DNA of 54,039 nt from Methanonatronarchaeales archaeon (GCA_018263395.1 JAANXF010000022.1:1-54039); one strand, 5' to 3'. Shown: positions 42,492-53,523, numbered from the stretch's first letter. Notes: generated from the sequence alone by a model not told the origin. Program-made: numbers and translations.

Positions 42492-42766
42492 TCCTCGCCC
42501 CCCGCTTGGGGGCCGACGAAGAAGCCCTCCTCGGCCTCGGGAGCGTTCTTCAGGGCCTCCCGCTTGGAGAGGCACTCCTCCGCCCCGTCCTCCCTGAACA
42601 CGTTGACGAAGCGGTCGGGTAAGCCGGGCTCCCCCTCGAGCTCTCCCAGGCGGTCGAAGTGGCCCAGGACGGACTCCAGCTCCTCATCGAGCCGCTCCAA
42701 GTCATCGTCGGATAGCTCCAGCCTCGCGAGCCACGCCACGTGCCTGACCTCTTCCACGTCCACCAT
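42488..42766 (-). CDS. gatC: Asp/Glu-tRNA amidotransferase subunit C
   Basis: A 92-residue GatC: VDVEEVRHVAWLARLELSDD opens the family and the middle has ELESVLGHFDRLGELEG. The C-terminus KNAPEAEEGFFVGPQ is typical (PxxxDGFFxVPx). It bridges GatA and GatB. Start is ATG 42766; upstream in-frame codons extend the ORF without family similarity. Confidence 0.92.
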   Translation of the reverse strand: MVDVEEVRHVAWLARLELSDDDLERLDEELESVLGHFDRLGELEGEPGLPDRFVNVFREDGAEECLSKREALKNAPEAEEGFFVGPQAGGED

Positions 42767-42871
42767 CGAGCGGCCACCAATCGGCTGAGAGGTCCAAAAA
42801 CGTTGCCTAGCGGAGAATCCGGCACCCTCAAGGGTAAAAAGAAAAACCCCCACAACTCAATTGAATAATTA

Positions 42872-42882
42872 ATCTATTTTAA
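42872..42882 (+). promoter_or_regulatory. TATA box of the large secreted protein gene
   Basis: CTATTTTAAGTA is centred about 28 bases before GTG 42905 and about 50 before ATG 42926, in a clearly AT-rich intergenic region between gatC and this gene. Confidence 0.5.
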
Positions 42883-42925
42883 GTACCGAAAATTTAATAG
42901 CATCGTGCTGTTCAATGCCTATAAT

Positions 42926-45900
42926 ATGCCTTTTTTAAAGCACACCTATGAGGATTCGTCTAGCCGCCGGGGAACGACGACCGGCTCCTCAACCCAAAGA
43001 ACCCGTATCACCCTCATCTACCTGCTAGCAGCCTCGGCTGCACTGGCCCTCGTTGTTCAACCAGCAGCGGCGCAGGCCCCCCTCCTCCAGCACAGAACTT
43101 CAGCTTTTCAGGATATACCTACAACGAGACGGGCAGCGTCCTCACCGGCGTGAACGCCTCCGTGGAGGTCTACAGCTTCGCCCCGGGTCAACCACCTGCG
43201 GTGATGGGTGTGTATTCCAACATTTCGAACTCCAGTGGCTATTTCAATATAACAAACATCGAGGGCAACAACTCCTACTTCTACAAGCCCGTGGTGAGGA
43301 GGCGGGACGGCAACGGCACCGTCACACACATGAGTCAGAGCTCCCCGCAGCTTCCCTACATGGAATTCGCCACCCTCGGAGAGGTCAAGTTCTACCTCAG
43401 GGACGCGGCCACCCTCAACATAACGGCGTTCGGCCCCGCGAGCGAGCTTGACAACATGACCACCGGCAGCTTCGCCTCTGCACCGTACTACGCCTTCGGG
43501 CTGGAGTGGATGGGTGATGTGGGTCAGTGGGGCTATGTGAACACCTCAGGTAGGCTCAACGTACTAAACCAGGACTTCAGCTTCAATCGCTCCGTGCAGA
43601 TACCGATGGAGAACGCGAGCGCGGTTACGTACAACGGCAGCAGCGGGTTCTACGCCGCCAACGCGTCCATGAGCGGCCCCAACGCGGTTAACTTCGTGGT
43701 GAAGTTCAACGGGAGCGGCGGCCTGCTGAACACCTACAACGTTTCCAACAGGAGCTACTTCAGCGTGGACGGACTGGAGTACCACAACGATTCGGTCTAC
43801 GTCGCCGGCATCAGCGCCGCCGCCAACGACAGCGTAATAGACCGGTGGGACGCTACGTTCGCACCCGGAAGCAACAGCACGGTGAAGACGGGCATAGCGA
43901 CGGGGCCCCTAACCAGGCAGGGTAACTACTGGTACATGGCTTTCAACAACTCCGGAACCCACGAGCTACTGAAGTACGCCGGGGACCTTTCAGGCAACCC
44001 GCTGTGGTCCTGGAACTTCCCGGCAACCGCAGAGGGAATCACTCACGACGGCTCAGGGTGGTACTTCGCGTCGGCACAGACCGGGAACGTAACCGGCTTC
44101 ACGATAGACGACGGAGGCGTGAAGAGCTTCATGTTCATGGTGAAGGACACGAGGCTCGGGTACCCGGTAGACGAGAAATTCACGAACTTCACCCAGCAGG
44201 GAACCGTGTACGTCCCCGCCAACCGGAACTACTCGATAATGATGTACCCCAACCGGGCGATGCCGGTCAGCTACGACCTCAGCGGAATCAGGAACAACGC
44301 ATCCTGGCAGAGCGACCAGAAAATCGACATAAGGTTCAACCTTACAGAGGAGTTCAAGTGGGTCTCCGGCAACGTGGAGACCCCGAACGGCACCGCGGGA
44401 TTCGACAGCATTACCGTGGTTCCCTACCTCGTCGAGCCCGGAGACATGGTGTTCGGTGCCCACCCCATGCCGTACAACATGTCTTCGTGGAGGGAGCCCT
44501 GGCGGACCTACAGCGACCAGTACGACGCAGCGAATGGCTCCTACAACGTCACGCTTATAGGCTCCGCCATGGGTGCAGAGGTGATGCTTTTCGTCACCGC
44601 CTACAACGCGTCCGAGGACGAGTACTACGGCGCCTTCCAGAACCTGACCCTCGGCGTCAGCGGAAACGACGTCACGGGCCTGAACCTGACGCTTCAGCCC
44701 CTGCTGGGAAGCCCCGCGAACATCTCGATGGAGAACGCGGCGGACTTCTCGCAGGAAGTGACGGTAACCACAGCGATGAAGACGTTCAGGCTCCAGAACC
44801 AGACCGGTTCCACGCCCAACAGCGCCTTCGTAGACTTCACGGTGGACTACACCGCTTACTGGCCGAACAGTACGGCGTTCGCGTGGATGCTGGACGTCGG
44901 GCAATCCGACAACGGCACCTTCCAGCTACCCGTGATCTCATCCAAGGTGGAGGAGATAAACGTCTACTCGCCCAGCTTCGCACCGAAGAAGACCTTGCTC
45001 AAGGCCAGCAAACTCGCCGCAGACCCCGTCCTGATAAACCTCACGACCTTCAACCCGGGCGGAATAGAGGAGAACGACGCCTTCCAGGACCTGTACCTGA
45101 ACATGTACAGCAGCGGGCCGAACTGCGACGTGCCCTACCCGGACCAGAACTGCTCACTGATCCCCTCGGAGCTACAGAAGGACCAGTTCAACCCGCTCAC
45201 AGTGGTCCTCGGCGGCGGAGACATCAGCTTCCGCATGAAGAAGCTGAGTAACAACATAACGGTCCACTACGTAAACGTCGACCTCCTCGCCTCCGGGCCC
45301 CCGGACGTGCTTTTCGACAGCAACGGCACCCAGGGCACTACCGGCGCCACTCTCGAAGAGGCCTGGAGGTTCGGCTCCAGCGGACCCGAGATATACGACC
45401 ATGTCCTTCTCGGGGTACCGTACAACGAGTCTAGGTACCTAGACGAGGGTAACTTTACTGTCCGGATAGAGAAGCTGTACGACGAGGACTGGAACGTCAT
45501 CTGGAACATCAGCGCCAATACGACTGCCGAGGTCCCTGAGGAGTACAGCGACTACCTGACCCCGACGTACGATAACTACCTCAACTCCTCGCTGCCACCG
45601 ATGCAGGGCAACAAGACGGATCCGACTGCCACCGTCTACGTCAACACCACCCACGACATGGTGTGGATGAAGATACCTCACTTCTCCGGGGTCGCACCCG
45701 TAATTCAGCAGAACGACACCACGGCGCCACAGATTGCCGCAAGGGCTACGACGTACCCCTCTGGACAGACTCGGTCCAAGAACGGGGACACCGTGACCCT
45801 AAAGGCCTCGGTCTCCGACGCGGGCTCGGGCGTTAAGAATGCGTCCGTAAACGCTTCGCCAATCAATTCAAGCCTCGGGTGGATACCGCTCAGCAGCGCC

Positions 45901-46980
45901 GGGGGCAATATGTGGACCAACTCCTCGGTGGCCGTCAACGCCTCGACCGGCACCTACAGCCTGAAGGTCAGGGCGTACGACAACGCCGATAACGGGAACA
46001 CCACGTCCACAGGGATAATGACCGTAAAGGTCGACAACGACGTGCCCACCTACAGCTGGATAACTCGACCGACGTCGGTCAAGGCGGACAACTCGGTCAC
46101 CGTGAAGCTCAACTCCACCGACCCGACATCCAACGTCACCGGAGCCATAACCGTCGACGAGTCACAGAAGTCCATGACGAAGAGCGGGGACAACTTCACG
46201 TACACGATAAGTGTATCAAGCAGCCGGACCAGCGACATCACCTACAGCGTTACGTTCTCGGACGAGGCGGCCAATACCAACACCTCCGCCAGCACTACGC
46301 TGAACGTGACCCCGGCCACTACCGGCGACGGGGACGGAGTTACGTCCCAGCTGCCGCCGGGCCTTGGCTGGACCGTCAAGAAGGTGTACACGAAGAGGAC
46401 AGCCATCACGATACGGCCCGGGGAGCCGGCCGAGGTCGAGTTCCTCGACGACGCCCCCATCGAGAGGCTCCGAATCCGGTCGCGGAACGCGGTCTTCGAC
46501 CCGGTGTTTTCCCTCGGGGAGCTGTCCGAGGAACCGGACGTGGAACGACCGCGGGGCGCGGTGAGGCTATACTTCTCCCTGACCAGCGCGATGAGGGACG
46601 CCGACGTGGAGTCGGTGGAGATAGAGTTCTCGCTGCAGAGGGGCTGGCTTGATGAGAACGACCTCGAGCCTGGAGACGTGGTGCTGAGCAGGTGGGTCGA
46701 CGGGGAGTGGCAGGACTTGGAGACCGAGGTCGTGGACAGCGACGACGGAGTGAGGTTCGTCGCCACTTCGCAGGGGTTCTCGCTGTTCTCCATACGGGGA
46801 GAGGCGGAGGGTACCCCGACCCCGAGACCGACCGAGAGGCCTACCCGTACCCCGACGCCGACCGACGAGCCACGGACACCCGCACCCACCGATGGGGAGC
46901 CCACGCCGAGCCCGGGATACACCGCCGTGATTGCCCTCGTGGCGCTCCTCTCTGTGGCCTACGCCGCGAGAGAACGCTAG
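42926..46980 (+). pseudogene. Large secreted anchored protein, split by a one-base shift after the signal peptide
   Basis: The signal peptide (LIYLLAASAALALVVQPAAA) is in the frame from 42905/42926, while the mature protein starts in another frame with PPPAQNFSFSGYTYNETGSV. The break lies at the C6 run 43077-43082; one more C joins them. The restored protein (about 1350 residues) has many NxS/T sequons, a beta-propeller-like region (about 100-330), a C-terminal Ig-like module similar to those in the subtilase, a PGF-pre-PGF domain, a PT-rich tail and a PGY-type CTERM anchor. It is a likely surface or S-layer-associated glycoprotein of unknown binding function. The gene is probably intact. Confidence 0.8.
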
Positions 46981-47154
46981 CGGACGAGACCAAAACAGGG
47001 GGTCGGGGGGACTGGGGACCAGGGCCACCGCGCTAAACCCGCCCCTCGAGACCAGCAAGGGTGTATCGAGACCTCTATCTCCCCTGCCCCCTGCACCCCC
47101 GGTTCTGGAGGCGGCCAGTACTTTGCGGCCAGCACTTTAACAGCCCCATCCCGT

Positions 47155-47742
47155 TCAGATCCACGTGACGAGGGCGTCGTGGGCGAACTCGACGGCTATG
47201 GCGGCGAGCAGGATGCCCATAACTCGGCTCAGTGCGTTGATTACGTCACGGCCGAGCAGTCGGTCTATGGAGTCGGCGGCGCGGAGCAGGGGCCACATGG
47301 TGAAGACGGCCAGCGTGATTCCCGCGACGACGGTCAGGCGTCCGGCCAGCGACGGGTTCCGCTGCATGAACACCATCGACGCGACGATGGCTCCGGGGCC
47401 GGCGAGGAGCGGGGTGCCCATGGGGGCGAACGCGATGTTCTGGCCGGAGGCCTCCGGATCAACGGTGCCGCGCATGAGCTCCAGCGACACTATCAGGAGC
47501 AGTATGGCTCCGGCGATCATGAGGCTCTCCAGTGAGACGTTGAGGTAGAGCAGTATCGCCTGTCCGAAGAACGCGAAGGCCAGGATGAGCAGGAAGGCCA
47601 CGGCGACCGAGAGGAGCGCGGCACGTCTGCGCCTCTCATCGGAGAACTCCTTCGAGAGCGTCAGGAAGACCGGCACGTTCCCGACCGGGTCGAGTATGGT
47701 GAAGAGGGTGACGTAGACCTTCGCGAGTAGCAGTAGGTCCAT
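47155..47742 (-). CDS. MarC-family integral membrane protein
   Basis: A 195-residue protein with six hydrophobic helices. The family motif around the first loop is TILDPVGNVPVFLTLSKEFS, the MarC-type N-terminal signature, and the middle has FAPMGTPLLAGPGAIVASMV. Function in this family is not established despite the historical drug-resistance name. It lies 9 bases from the RidA gene and shares its strand. Confidence 0.9.
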   Translation of the reverse strand: MDLLLLAKVYVTLFTILDPVGNVPVFLTLSKEFSDERRRRAALLSVAVAFLLILAFAFFGQAILLYLNVSLESLMIAGAILLLIVSLELMRGTVDPEASGQNIAFAPMGTPLLAGPGAIVASMVFMQRNPSLAGRLTVVAGITLAVFTMWPLLRAADSIDRLLGRDVINALSRVMGILLAAIAVEFAHDALVTWI

Positions 47743-47750
47743 GGCTGGAA

Positions 47751-48200
47751 TCAGAGGCGGGCCTCCAGGCTCACCTCCACCGGGGAGTTGAGCGGCAGGG
47801 AGGAGACCCCGACGGCGACCCTGGTGTGCCTACCCTTCTCCCCCAGGATCTCTTCAAGGAGGCCGGAGGCACCGTTAATTACCTCGGAGTGCCGGTAGAA
47901 GTCGTGCGAAGAGGCCACGTATCCCTCGAGGTGCGTTACGACGGAGTCCCAGAGGACCTCCTCCCGGTGCATCAGGGCGACGACGTTGAGCGCGCACAGT
48001 TCTGCGGCGTCACGTGCCTCCTCGACGGTCAGGTCCTCGCCGACCTTTCCCTCGTGGAGGAGTTCGCCGTCCCTGACGGGTAGCTGTCCGGAGACGTGGA
48101 CGCTCCTGCCTATGACAGTGATGGGTTCGTACGCGCCCTTCGGCTCAGGTGGCTCGGGAGTCTCTAGGCCGAGTTCGGAGACGACTTCGCGGAGCTCCAT
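47751..48200 (-). CDS. RidA/YjgF-family protein
   Basis: A 149-residue RidA-like protein: SVHVSGQLPVRDGELLHEGK, then LCALNVVALMHREEVLWDSV and the ending RVAVGVSSLPLNSPVEVSLE, which carries the conserved strand but with Ser-Leu-Pro where many RidA enzymes have an Arg-containing motif, so imine-deaminase activity is uncertain. It is probably a trimer. The start is ATG 48200, 6 bases after the radical SAM stop. Confidence 0.85.
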   Translation of the reverse strand: MELREVVSELGLETPEPPEPKGAYEPITVIGRSVHVSGQLPVRDGELLHEGKVGEDLTVEEARDAAELCALNVVALMHREEVLWDSVVTHLEGYVASSHDFYRHSEVINGASGLLEEILGEKGRHTRVAVGVSSLPLNSPVEVSLEARL

Positions 48201-48206
48201 GGGGAC

Positions 48207-49202
48207 TCAAAGAGGCTGTCGCTCTATAAGAGTTCCTTCGTGGGTCGGCAGCCGCTCCTCGATGGCGACTGAGAGCCCGGCCTCGCGGAGTTCGTCGGCG
48301 AGCGCTGAGGCCACCTCCGGGTCGCAGGTCAGTCCGTCCCCGGAGACGTGGAACGCCTCCTCGGGGACGCCTTCGGACCCGAGAACGCCGACCGCGGCCT
48401 CGGCGTCCCCCTCGATGTAGCCGTATAGGAGGGTGCCGTCCTTCGTGTACCGCTCCACGGTCGCGACGTTCCTCGCCCTCCTGACGTACCTGTTCCTGAG
48501 CTGGACGGAGTCCTTGAATGACGCAGTGCATATCCGTGTGGGTACGTCGAGCGCGGAAGCTGCCTCCTCGGCGGTTTCGAGGCTTCCGGTGGCGGAGACG
48601 CCGTCCGTCCCGCCGTGCCCCTCCTCCCTGAGTCCGTCGGCGTTGGTGTCGGAGAGCTCCAGCTCGTTCACGTTGACGAACTCTACGTCCGGCAGGCTCT
48701 TCACGGCTTCGACCGCCTCACGGACGCGGCCGGGCACGGCGGGTATCTCGGCGCCGAGCGCGAACCTGTCGGCGGCCCTGCGGGCCGTCTCGCTCAGGGC
48801 CTCCGTGACGCGGTACTCCGGCGGGTGGAGCCTGAGCTCGTCCAGCCCTGCCTCCTCGAGCTCGTCGAGCTCCCCCTCGTCCAGGGGGAGCGCGGTGTAC
48901 ATGTGGACGTGGTGTCCCGGGCCGAAGGCCTCCCTGATGGTGGATATCCAGTGGGCGGCTCCCTCCACGTCCGTGGCCGGGTCTCCGCCCGTAACGCTGG
49001 TACCCTCGGAGCCACAGAGCCGTATCTCCTCCAGCACGTCCTCCTCGGACTCGACGGGGCGCTCGTTTATCCAGGTACCCCCCTCTCTGCGGCGCTCACT
49101 GGTGGGGCAGTAGAAGCAGTCGAGGGGACACTCTCCGGTGAGGAACAGGATGGACTTGGCGCCCTCCTCGCACAGGTCGCAACCCAGAGCGCCTTCGACC
49201 AT
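48207..49202 (-). CDS. Radical SAM protein
   Basis: A 331-residue radical SAM enzyme with the iron-sulfur signature CPLDCFYC (CxxxCxxC) and an N-terminal CDLCEEG motif two dozen residues earlier, then SVTGGDPATDVEGAAHWIST (GGE-like SAM motif). The family resembles the archaeal COG2108-type proteins related to pyruvate-formate-lyase activating enzymes. The substrate is unknown. It is followed closely by RidA and MarC on the same strand. Confidence 0.88.
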   Translation of the reverse strand: MVEGALGCDLCEEGAKSILFLTGECPLDCFYCPTSERRREGGTWINERPVESEEDVLEEIRLCGSEGTSVTGGDPATDVEGAAHWISTIREAFGPGHHVHMYTALPLDEGELDELEEAGLDELRLHPPEYRVTEALSETARRAADRFALGAEIPAVPGRVREAVEAVKSLPDVEFVNVNELELSDTNADGLREEGHGGTDGVSATGSLETAEEAASALDVPTRICTASFKDSVQLRNRYVRRARNVATVERYTKDGTLLYGYIEGDAEAAVGVLGSEGVPEEAFHVSGDGLTCDPEVASALADELREAGLSVAIEERLPTHEGTLIERQPL

Positions 49203-49350
49203 CCGGGCCGTAATCTACCCGAAGGACAAGAAGTCTGTCTCCGGTTCCCCAGAGGGAGATACCCATCAAGAGGTCTTACCGGCGGAGAGTTTACCTTTTG
49301 ACGCCCCCACAGCATAGGGTAAGCATCGACAGTAAGAAGGGATTAACGCC

Positions 49351-52300
49351 TTGACACCGGACACCATTCGGACAGCGCTCAGGTTCCTCAACAACCGGGA
49401 GCTGTTCTCAAACCACTACCTGAAGGACCTGCTTCCCGAGACGGACAGCTGGCAGGATGTAGAGGAGGAAGAGGTCCGAGAGGTCCGCGAAGAGGTTCAA
49501 CGAATCTACGAGGACCACAGGGACCGCGTAGAGGGCTACAACGAGGCCCAGATAGAGGACAACTTCATCAAGCCGATTCTGAGAACGATGGCAGTTCCCT
49601 TCGACGTACAGGAGACGCTCCACAGGGGCCGCAGACAGCCGGACTACGCATTCTTCGAGAGCGAGGAGGCCAAAAGGTCGGCCCACAGACAGAGGGACGA
49701 GGGAAGGGACTTCTACGAGGCCGCAGCAGCAGTCGCGGACGCCAAGAGGTGGGGCCTCAACCTCGACAGGAGGACGCGGGACTTCTCCAACCCGAGCTTC
49801 CAGATATCGGTCTACCTCCAGGAAACCCCGGTCGAATGGGCCGTCCTGACGAATGGCCAGAAGTGGAGAATCTACCAATCAGAATCGGCCATACGGCTCG
49901 ACTCCTACTACGAGGTCGACCTCCCGACCCTGCTGGCGGAGGGAACCCCTGAAGACTTCAGGTACTTCTACCTCTTCTTCCGCGGCGAGGCCTTCGTGGA
50001 GGACCCGCAGGGCCGAACCTTCCTCGACAAAATCCTGGAGAAATCCAACGTATTCTCCCAGGAGCTGGGAGAGAGCCTGCAGGACAACATCTACGAGGCA
50101 ATACGGCTGCTCGCCGAGGGCTTCCTGAAGTACCCCGGAAACGACCTCGGCAAGGACGACCTGGACATAGTTCACGACAGCGCCCTCGTCTACCTCTACC
50201 GCCTCATCTTCGTCCTCTACGCCGAGAGCGAAGGGCGGGACCTGCTCGACACGGGCAACAGACACTACCGCGAACGATACAGCCTCAACACACTGAAACA
50301 GAGGGTGTGCGAGGAACTCGACAGCCCCGATCACGGATACACGGAGTGGCAGGACGACCTCTGGGACGACCTCGACGAACTCTTCGAACTGATAGACAGG
50401 GGCAGCCGGAGCCGCGGAATACCGAAAGAGGAGCTGTACGTCCCGGCGTACAACGGCGGGCTCTTCCGCACCGAAGTCAACTCCGAGACGAGCGAGGAGG
50501 TCAGGTTCCTCCAGGGCCACAAGGTCGGGGACCACCACCTGGCTCAGGTCATCGACCTGCTCACGAGGAGGGAGTCGGAAGAGGACGGGAGGGCCTTCGT
50601 GGATTACTCCTCCCTAGACATCCGGCACCTCGGAGACATCTACGAGGGGCTCCTGGAGTACAGGCTCAACCTGGCGGAGGAGCCCATGGTCGCCGTGAGG
50701 GACGGCAAGGAAGAGAAGTGGGTTCCGCGGACGGAGCACGAGGACGGCAACGTGGTGGAGGGGGTGGAGGAGGGCGACGTCTACCTCACGACGGACAGGG
50801 GGGAGCGCAAGGCGACGGGCTCCTACTACACGCCGGAGTACGTCGTGCAGTACATCGTGGAGAACACACTCGGCCCTGTGATTGACGACATATACGACGA
50901 CCTGTTAAAGAAAACGAGCCCCAGAAAGGAGGCAGGCGGATTCGCCGACCAGTTCGCGGAGCGGGTATTCGACCTGAAGGTGCTGGACCCGGCGATGGGC
51001 AGCGGCCACTTCCTGGTCAACGCCGTGGACTTCCTGGCGCACCGTATAGTCCACGCGCAGGACAGGCAGAAGGAGGTGATAGGGCCGGAGTCCCTGGACG
51101 AGTCGCACGACATCCACTGGGCCAGGAGACAGGTGGCGCAGAAGTGTATCTACGGCGTCGACCTCAACCCGATGGCCGTCGAACTCGCCAAGGTCTCCCT
51201 GTGGCTCCGAACCCTTGCGGCGGAGCAGCCGCTCGCCTTCCTCGACCACCACCTCAGGTGCGGAAACAGCCTCATCGGCTCCGACATCGAGGACATCGAG
51301 CAGCTGGAGAACGGGGGAGCAGCCGGGGAGAAACGGGACGAGAAGACCGCCTCCCTTATCCAGGACTTCGGCTTCACCTACACCGGAACCATTGAGGACC
51401 TGATGAAGATTTACAGAGACATCGTCTCCATCGAGAACCAGGACCTCGCCGACATCAAGGAGATGGAGAAGAAGTTCCACGAGATCGAGCAGCACCCGCT
51501 TCGGAAACACCTTGAAGCCCTTCTAAACGTCAAGACGGCGGACGACTTCGGCCTCGATATACCAGACGGGGCCTACCGCCGGATGGCCGAAGCCCTGGAA
51601 GACGACGCCAAGTGGAGCCGGGTCGAGGAAAAGGACTGGTACCGAGAGGCCCGCCACCTCGCCCGAGAAAAGAACTTCTTCCACTGGAAACTCGAATACC
51701 CCGAAGCCTTCTACGACCTGTCAGGCGGAGAGAAAGACGACGCCGGGTTCGACGTCGTTATGGGGAATCCGCCGTACGGAGACATACTGGATGAAGCTGG
51801 GAAGAGATATTGCCGAAGTCAAGGGGTTGGATTTGAGAGTGAACGCGCAGATGTGTTCACTGCATTCGTAGCCTTACCAGCACGAGTTCTCACTAAGGGG
51901 GCGGCGTGGAGTTATATCATCCCGAATATCTCTCTAAAGGGGAAACAATATGAAGAGTTCCGGCGGACCAATTCTCATAGATATCTGATTCGGGAGGTGG
52001 TGGACTTTGGGGACAATTATGTCTTCGATGAGGAGGTCTTCACCATGATATTAAAGGCAACTAACGAGAGCCCGGATGATGGATACGAGGCCTCTTTCGT
52101 TGAAGGTAATTCGTCAACGATATCCACGGAATCGTTTCCGTTTTCAATCAATGTTGGAAGTACCGACGCTTGGCGGATAGCTGACCGAATCGAGGCGAAG
52201 ATTACCGGCCAAGATACGACGGTGGAACTCGAACCAACAATTTGCACTTGCCATGATGCAGGAATCGATTACAAGGTAAGCGGACAGGGTTGGCAGAATC

Positions 52301-53523
52301 GAGGTAAGGGTACAAAAATTTCTGACCTCATCATGTATGAAGGGGAGAAAGAGTCGGAACTCGATCACAGGTACGTGGGCGGTGGTGAAATCGAGCGATA
52401 TTTGATCACTCCTGAAAATAAATGGCTTCGTCATGATTATGATTCATTTATTGAGGGAGATATTGTTATCCAAGTGTACCCGAGGTATACTGAAGTAGAC
52501 GAGAAGTTGCTAACTCGCCAAACTGCGGATACACTTATCGGAGCAATCGATACTGACGAACTATACACTGCAAAATCGGTTCATACTACATTACTGAACA
52601 ACGATGAATATGACCTTTGGTACGTGCTTGCTCTGATAAATAGTTCTGTACTCCATTACGTCTATCAATCTCGTTCTGGTGAAGAGGGACGTACATTCGC
52701 GCAGGTTCGTATTCACGAGCTAAGAGATCTCCCAATTAGACGAATAGACTTTGAAATAGAGCTGCCTGAACGTTCAAGCCGCATTGCTGAAATACAGGAG
52801 CAATTCGAATCAGCGAACTCCATCGACGATTTTCGGTCAGAAATAGAGTTACAGGAATCACATGAGGTCATTTTACATGATTTCTTAGGGTTCCTTGCTA
52901 AAGAACGAACATCTTACACGAATCAGAGAAAGGGGTTTAACCTCAACCTCCCCGATTACCTCGGCTCCTACTCCCCGGGTCAGACACTCGCCGACCTCTA
53001 CCAGCCGCCCAGCGGTCTCGCCTCTACGATCCTGACGGAGACCGCCGAGGACCGGGAGAACCTGCGGGTCGGGTCGGTTTCCGTCGAGAAGAAGGGTTCG
53101 AAGCTCGTGCTGTACGTCTCGGCCCGCTACAAGCCGGAGAAGCCGGAGGAGTTCGAGACTGACAGGTGGGGCTACACGGAGACCGAGACGATGCCCGCGA
53201 TGGAGTTCGCCGGGCTCTCCGAGAAACAGGAGGCACTCATCGAGGAGTTCGTTCCCCTGGCCGTGGACGAGGCGGGCGGGTTCGCAGACTTCCGGGAGAC
53301 CGCTACCAAGACCAAGTCGCTCATCGACCGGCTGGAGGCGCTTACGCTGCCAAGGCTGAGCGACGTTGAGGACGGCCTGGAGCGCTTCCTCGAAGTCAAG
53401 GCCGAGGCCGAGGAGCTGGACGAGAAGATTCAGAAGACGGACGAGCTTATTGACCAGATTGTTTACGAGCTGTACGGGTTGACTGAAGAGGAGATAGCGG
53501 TCGTCGAAGGAGCCATTGGGTGA
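49351..53523 (+). CDS. Type IIG-like restriction-modification protein (Eco57I-type methylase with N-terminal nuclease)
   Basis: A 1390-residue single-chain enzyme. Residues 97-98 (PD) and 130-132 (DAK) in the N-terminal part fit a PD-(D/E)xK nuclease; motif I LDPAMGSGHFLVNAVD is near 545; motif IV NPPYG near 805 is the adenine-N6 methylase signature; the C-terminus is helical with EKIQKTDELIDQIVYELYGL. This fits Eco57I/type IIG proteins that combine cleavage, methylation and one specificity domain. Residues about 812-1195 are coded by visibly AT-richer DNA, the expected target-recognition domain. No separate specificity or BREX/DISARM gene is in the window, so a stand-alone system is most likely. 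Start is TTG 49351. Confidence 0.88.
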   Translation: MTPDTIRTALRFLNNRELFSNHYLKDLLPETDSWQDVEEEEVREVREEVQRIYEDHRDRVEGYNEAQIEDNFIKPILRTMAVPFDVQETLHRGRRQPDYAFFESEEAKRSAHRQRDEGRDFYEAAAAVADAKRWGLNLDRRTRDFSNPSFQISVYLQETPVEWAVLTNGQKWRIYQSESAIRLDSYYEVDLPTLLAEGTPEDFRYFYLFFRGEAFVEDPQGRTFLDKILEKSNVFSQELGESLQDNIYEAIRLLAEGFLKYPGNDLGKDDLDIVHDSALVYLYRLIFVLYAESEGRDLLDTGNRHYRERYSLNTLKQRVCEELDSPDHGYTEWQDDLWDDLDELFELIDRGSRSRGIPKEELYVPAYNGGLFRTEVNSETSEEVRFLQGHKVGDHHLAQVIDLLTRRESEEDGRAFVDYSSLDIRHLGDIYEGLLEYRLNLAEEPMVAVRDGKEEKWVPRTEHEDGNVVEGVEEGDVYLTTDRGERKATGSYYTPEYVVQYIVENTLGPVIDDIYDDLLKKTSPRKEAGGFADQFAERVFDLKVLDPAMGSGHFLVNAVDFLAHRIVHAQDRQKEVIGPESLDESHDIHWARRQVAQKCIYGVDLNPMAVELAKVSLWLRTLAAEQPLAFLDHHLRCGNSLIGSDIEDIEQLENGGAAGEKRDEKTASLIQDFGFTYTGTIEDLMKIYRDIVSIENQDLADIKEMEKKFHEIEQHPLRKHLEALLNVKTADDFGLDIPDGAYRRMAEALEDDAKWSRVEEKDWYREARHLAREKNFFHWKLEYPEAFYDLSGGEKDDAGFDVVMGNPPYGDILDEAGKRYCRSQGVGFESERADVFTAFVALPARVLTKGAAWSYIIPNISLKGKQYEEFRRTNSHRYLIREVVDFGDNYVFDEEVFTMILKATNESPDDGYEASFVEGNSSTISTESFPFSINVGSTDAWRIADRIEAKITGQDTTVELEPTICTCHDAGIDYKVSGQGWQNRGKGTKISDLIMYEGEKESELDHRYVGGGEIERYLITPENKWLRHDYDSFIEGDIVIQVYPRYTEVDEKLLTRQTADTLIGAIDTDELYTAKSVHTTLLNNDEYDLWYVLALINSSVLHYVYQSRSGEEGRTFAQVRIHELRDLPIRRIDFEIELPERSSRIAEIQEQFESANSIDDFRSEIELQESHEVILHDFLGFLAKERTSYTNQRKGFNLNLPDYLGSYSPGQTLADLYQPPSGLASTILTETAEDRENLRVGSVSVEKKGSKLVLYVSARYKPEKPEEFETDRWGYTETETMPAMEFAGLSEKQEALIEEFVPLAVDEAGGFADFRETATKTKSLIDRLEALTLPRLSDVEDGLERFLEVKAEAEELDEKIQKTDELIDQIVYELYGLTEEEIAVVEGAIG
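51785..52935 (+). other. AT-rich target-recognition segment of the type IIG enzyme
   Basis: Base composition and codon choice change abruptly just after NPPYG and revert near the sequence for FNLNLPDYLGSYSPG. Within it AT-rich codons dominate (such as AAT, ATA, TTA), unlike the flanks. It corresponds to the specificity region after motif IV. I infer horizontal replacement of this domain in an otherwise resident gene. Confidence 0.75.

Noticed and set aside
49351-53523. BREX PglX or DISARM methylase
   Set aside because: The protein resembles Eco57I-like enzymes, but no PglZ, BrxC, DrmA-type or other defence genes are in the window, so assignment to those systems is unsupported.
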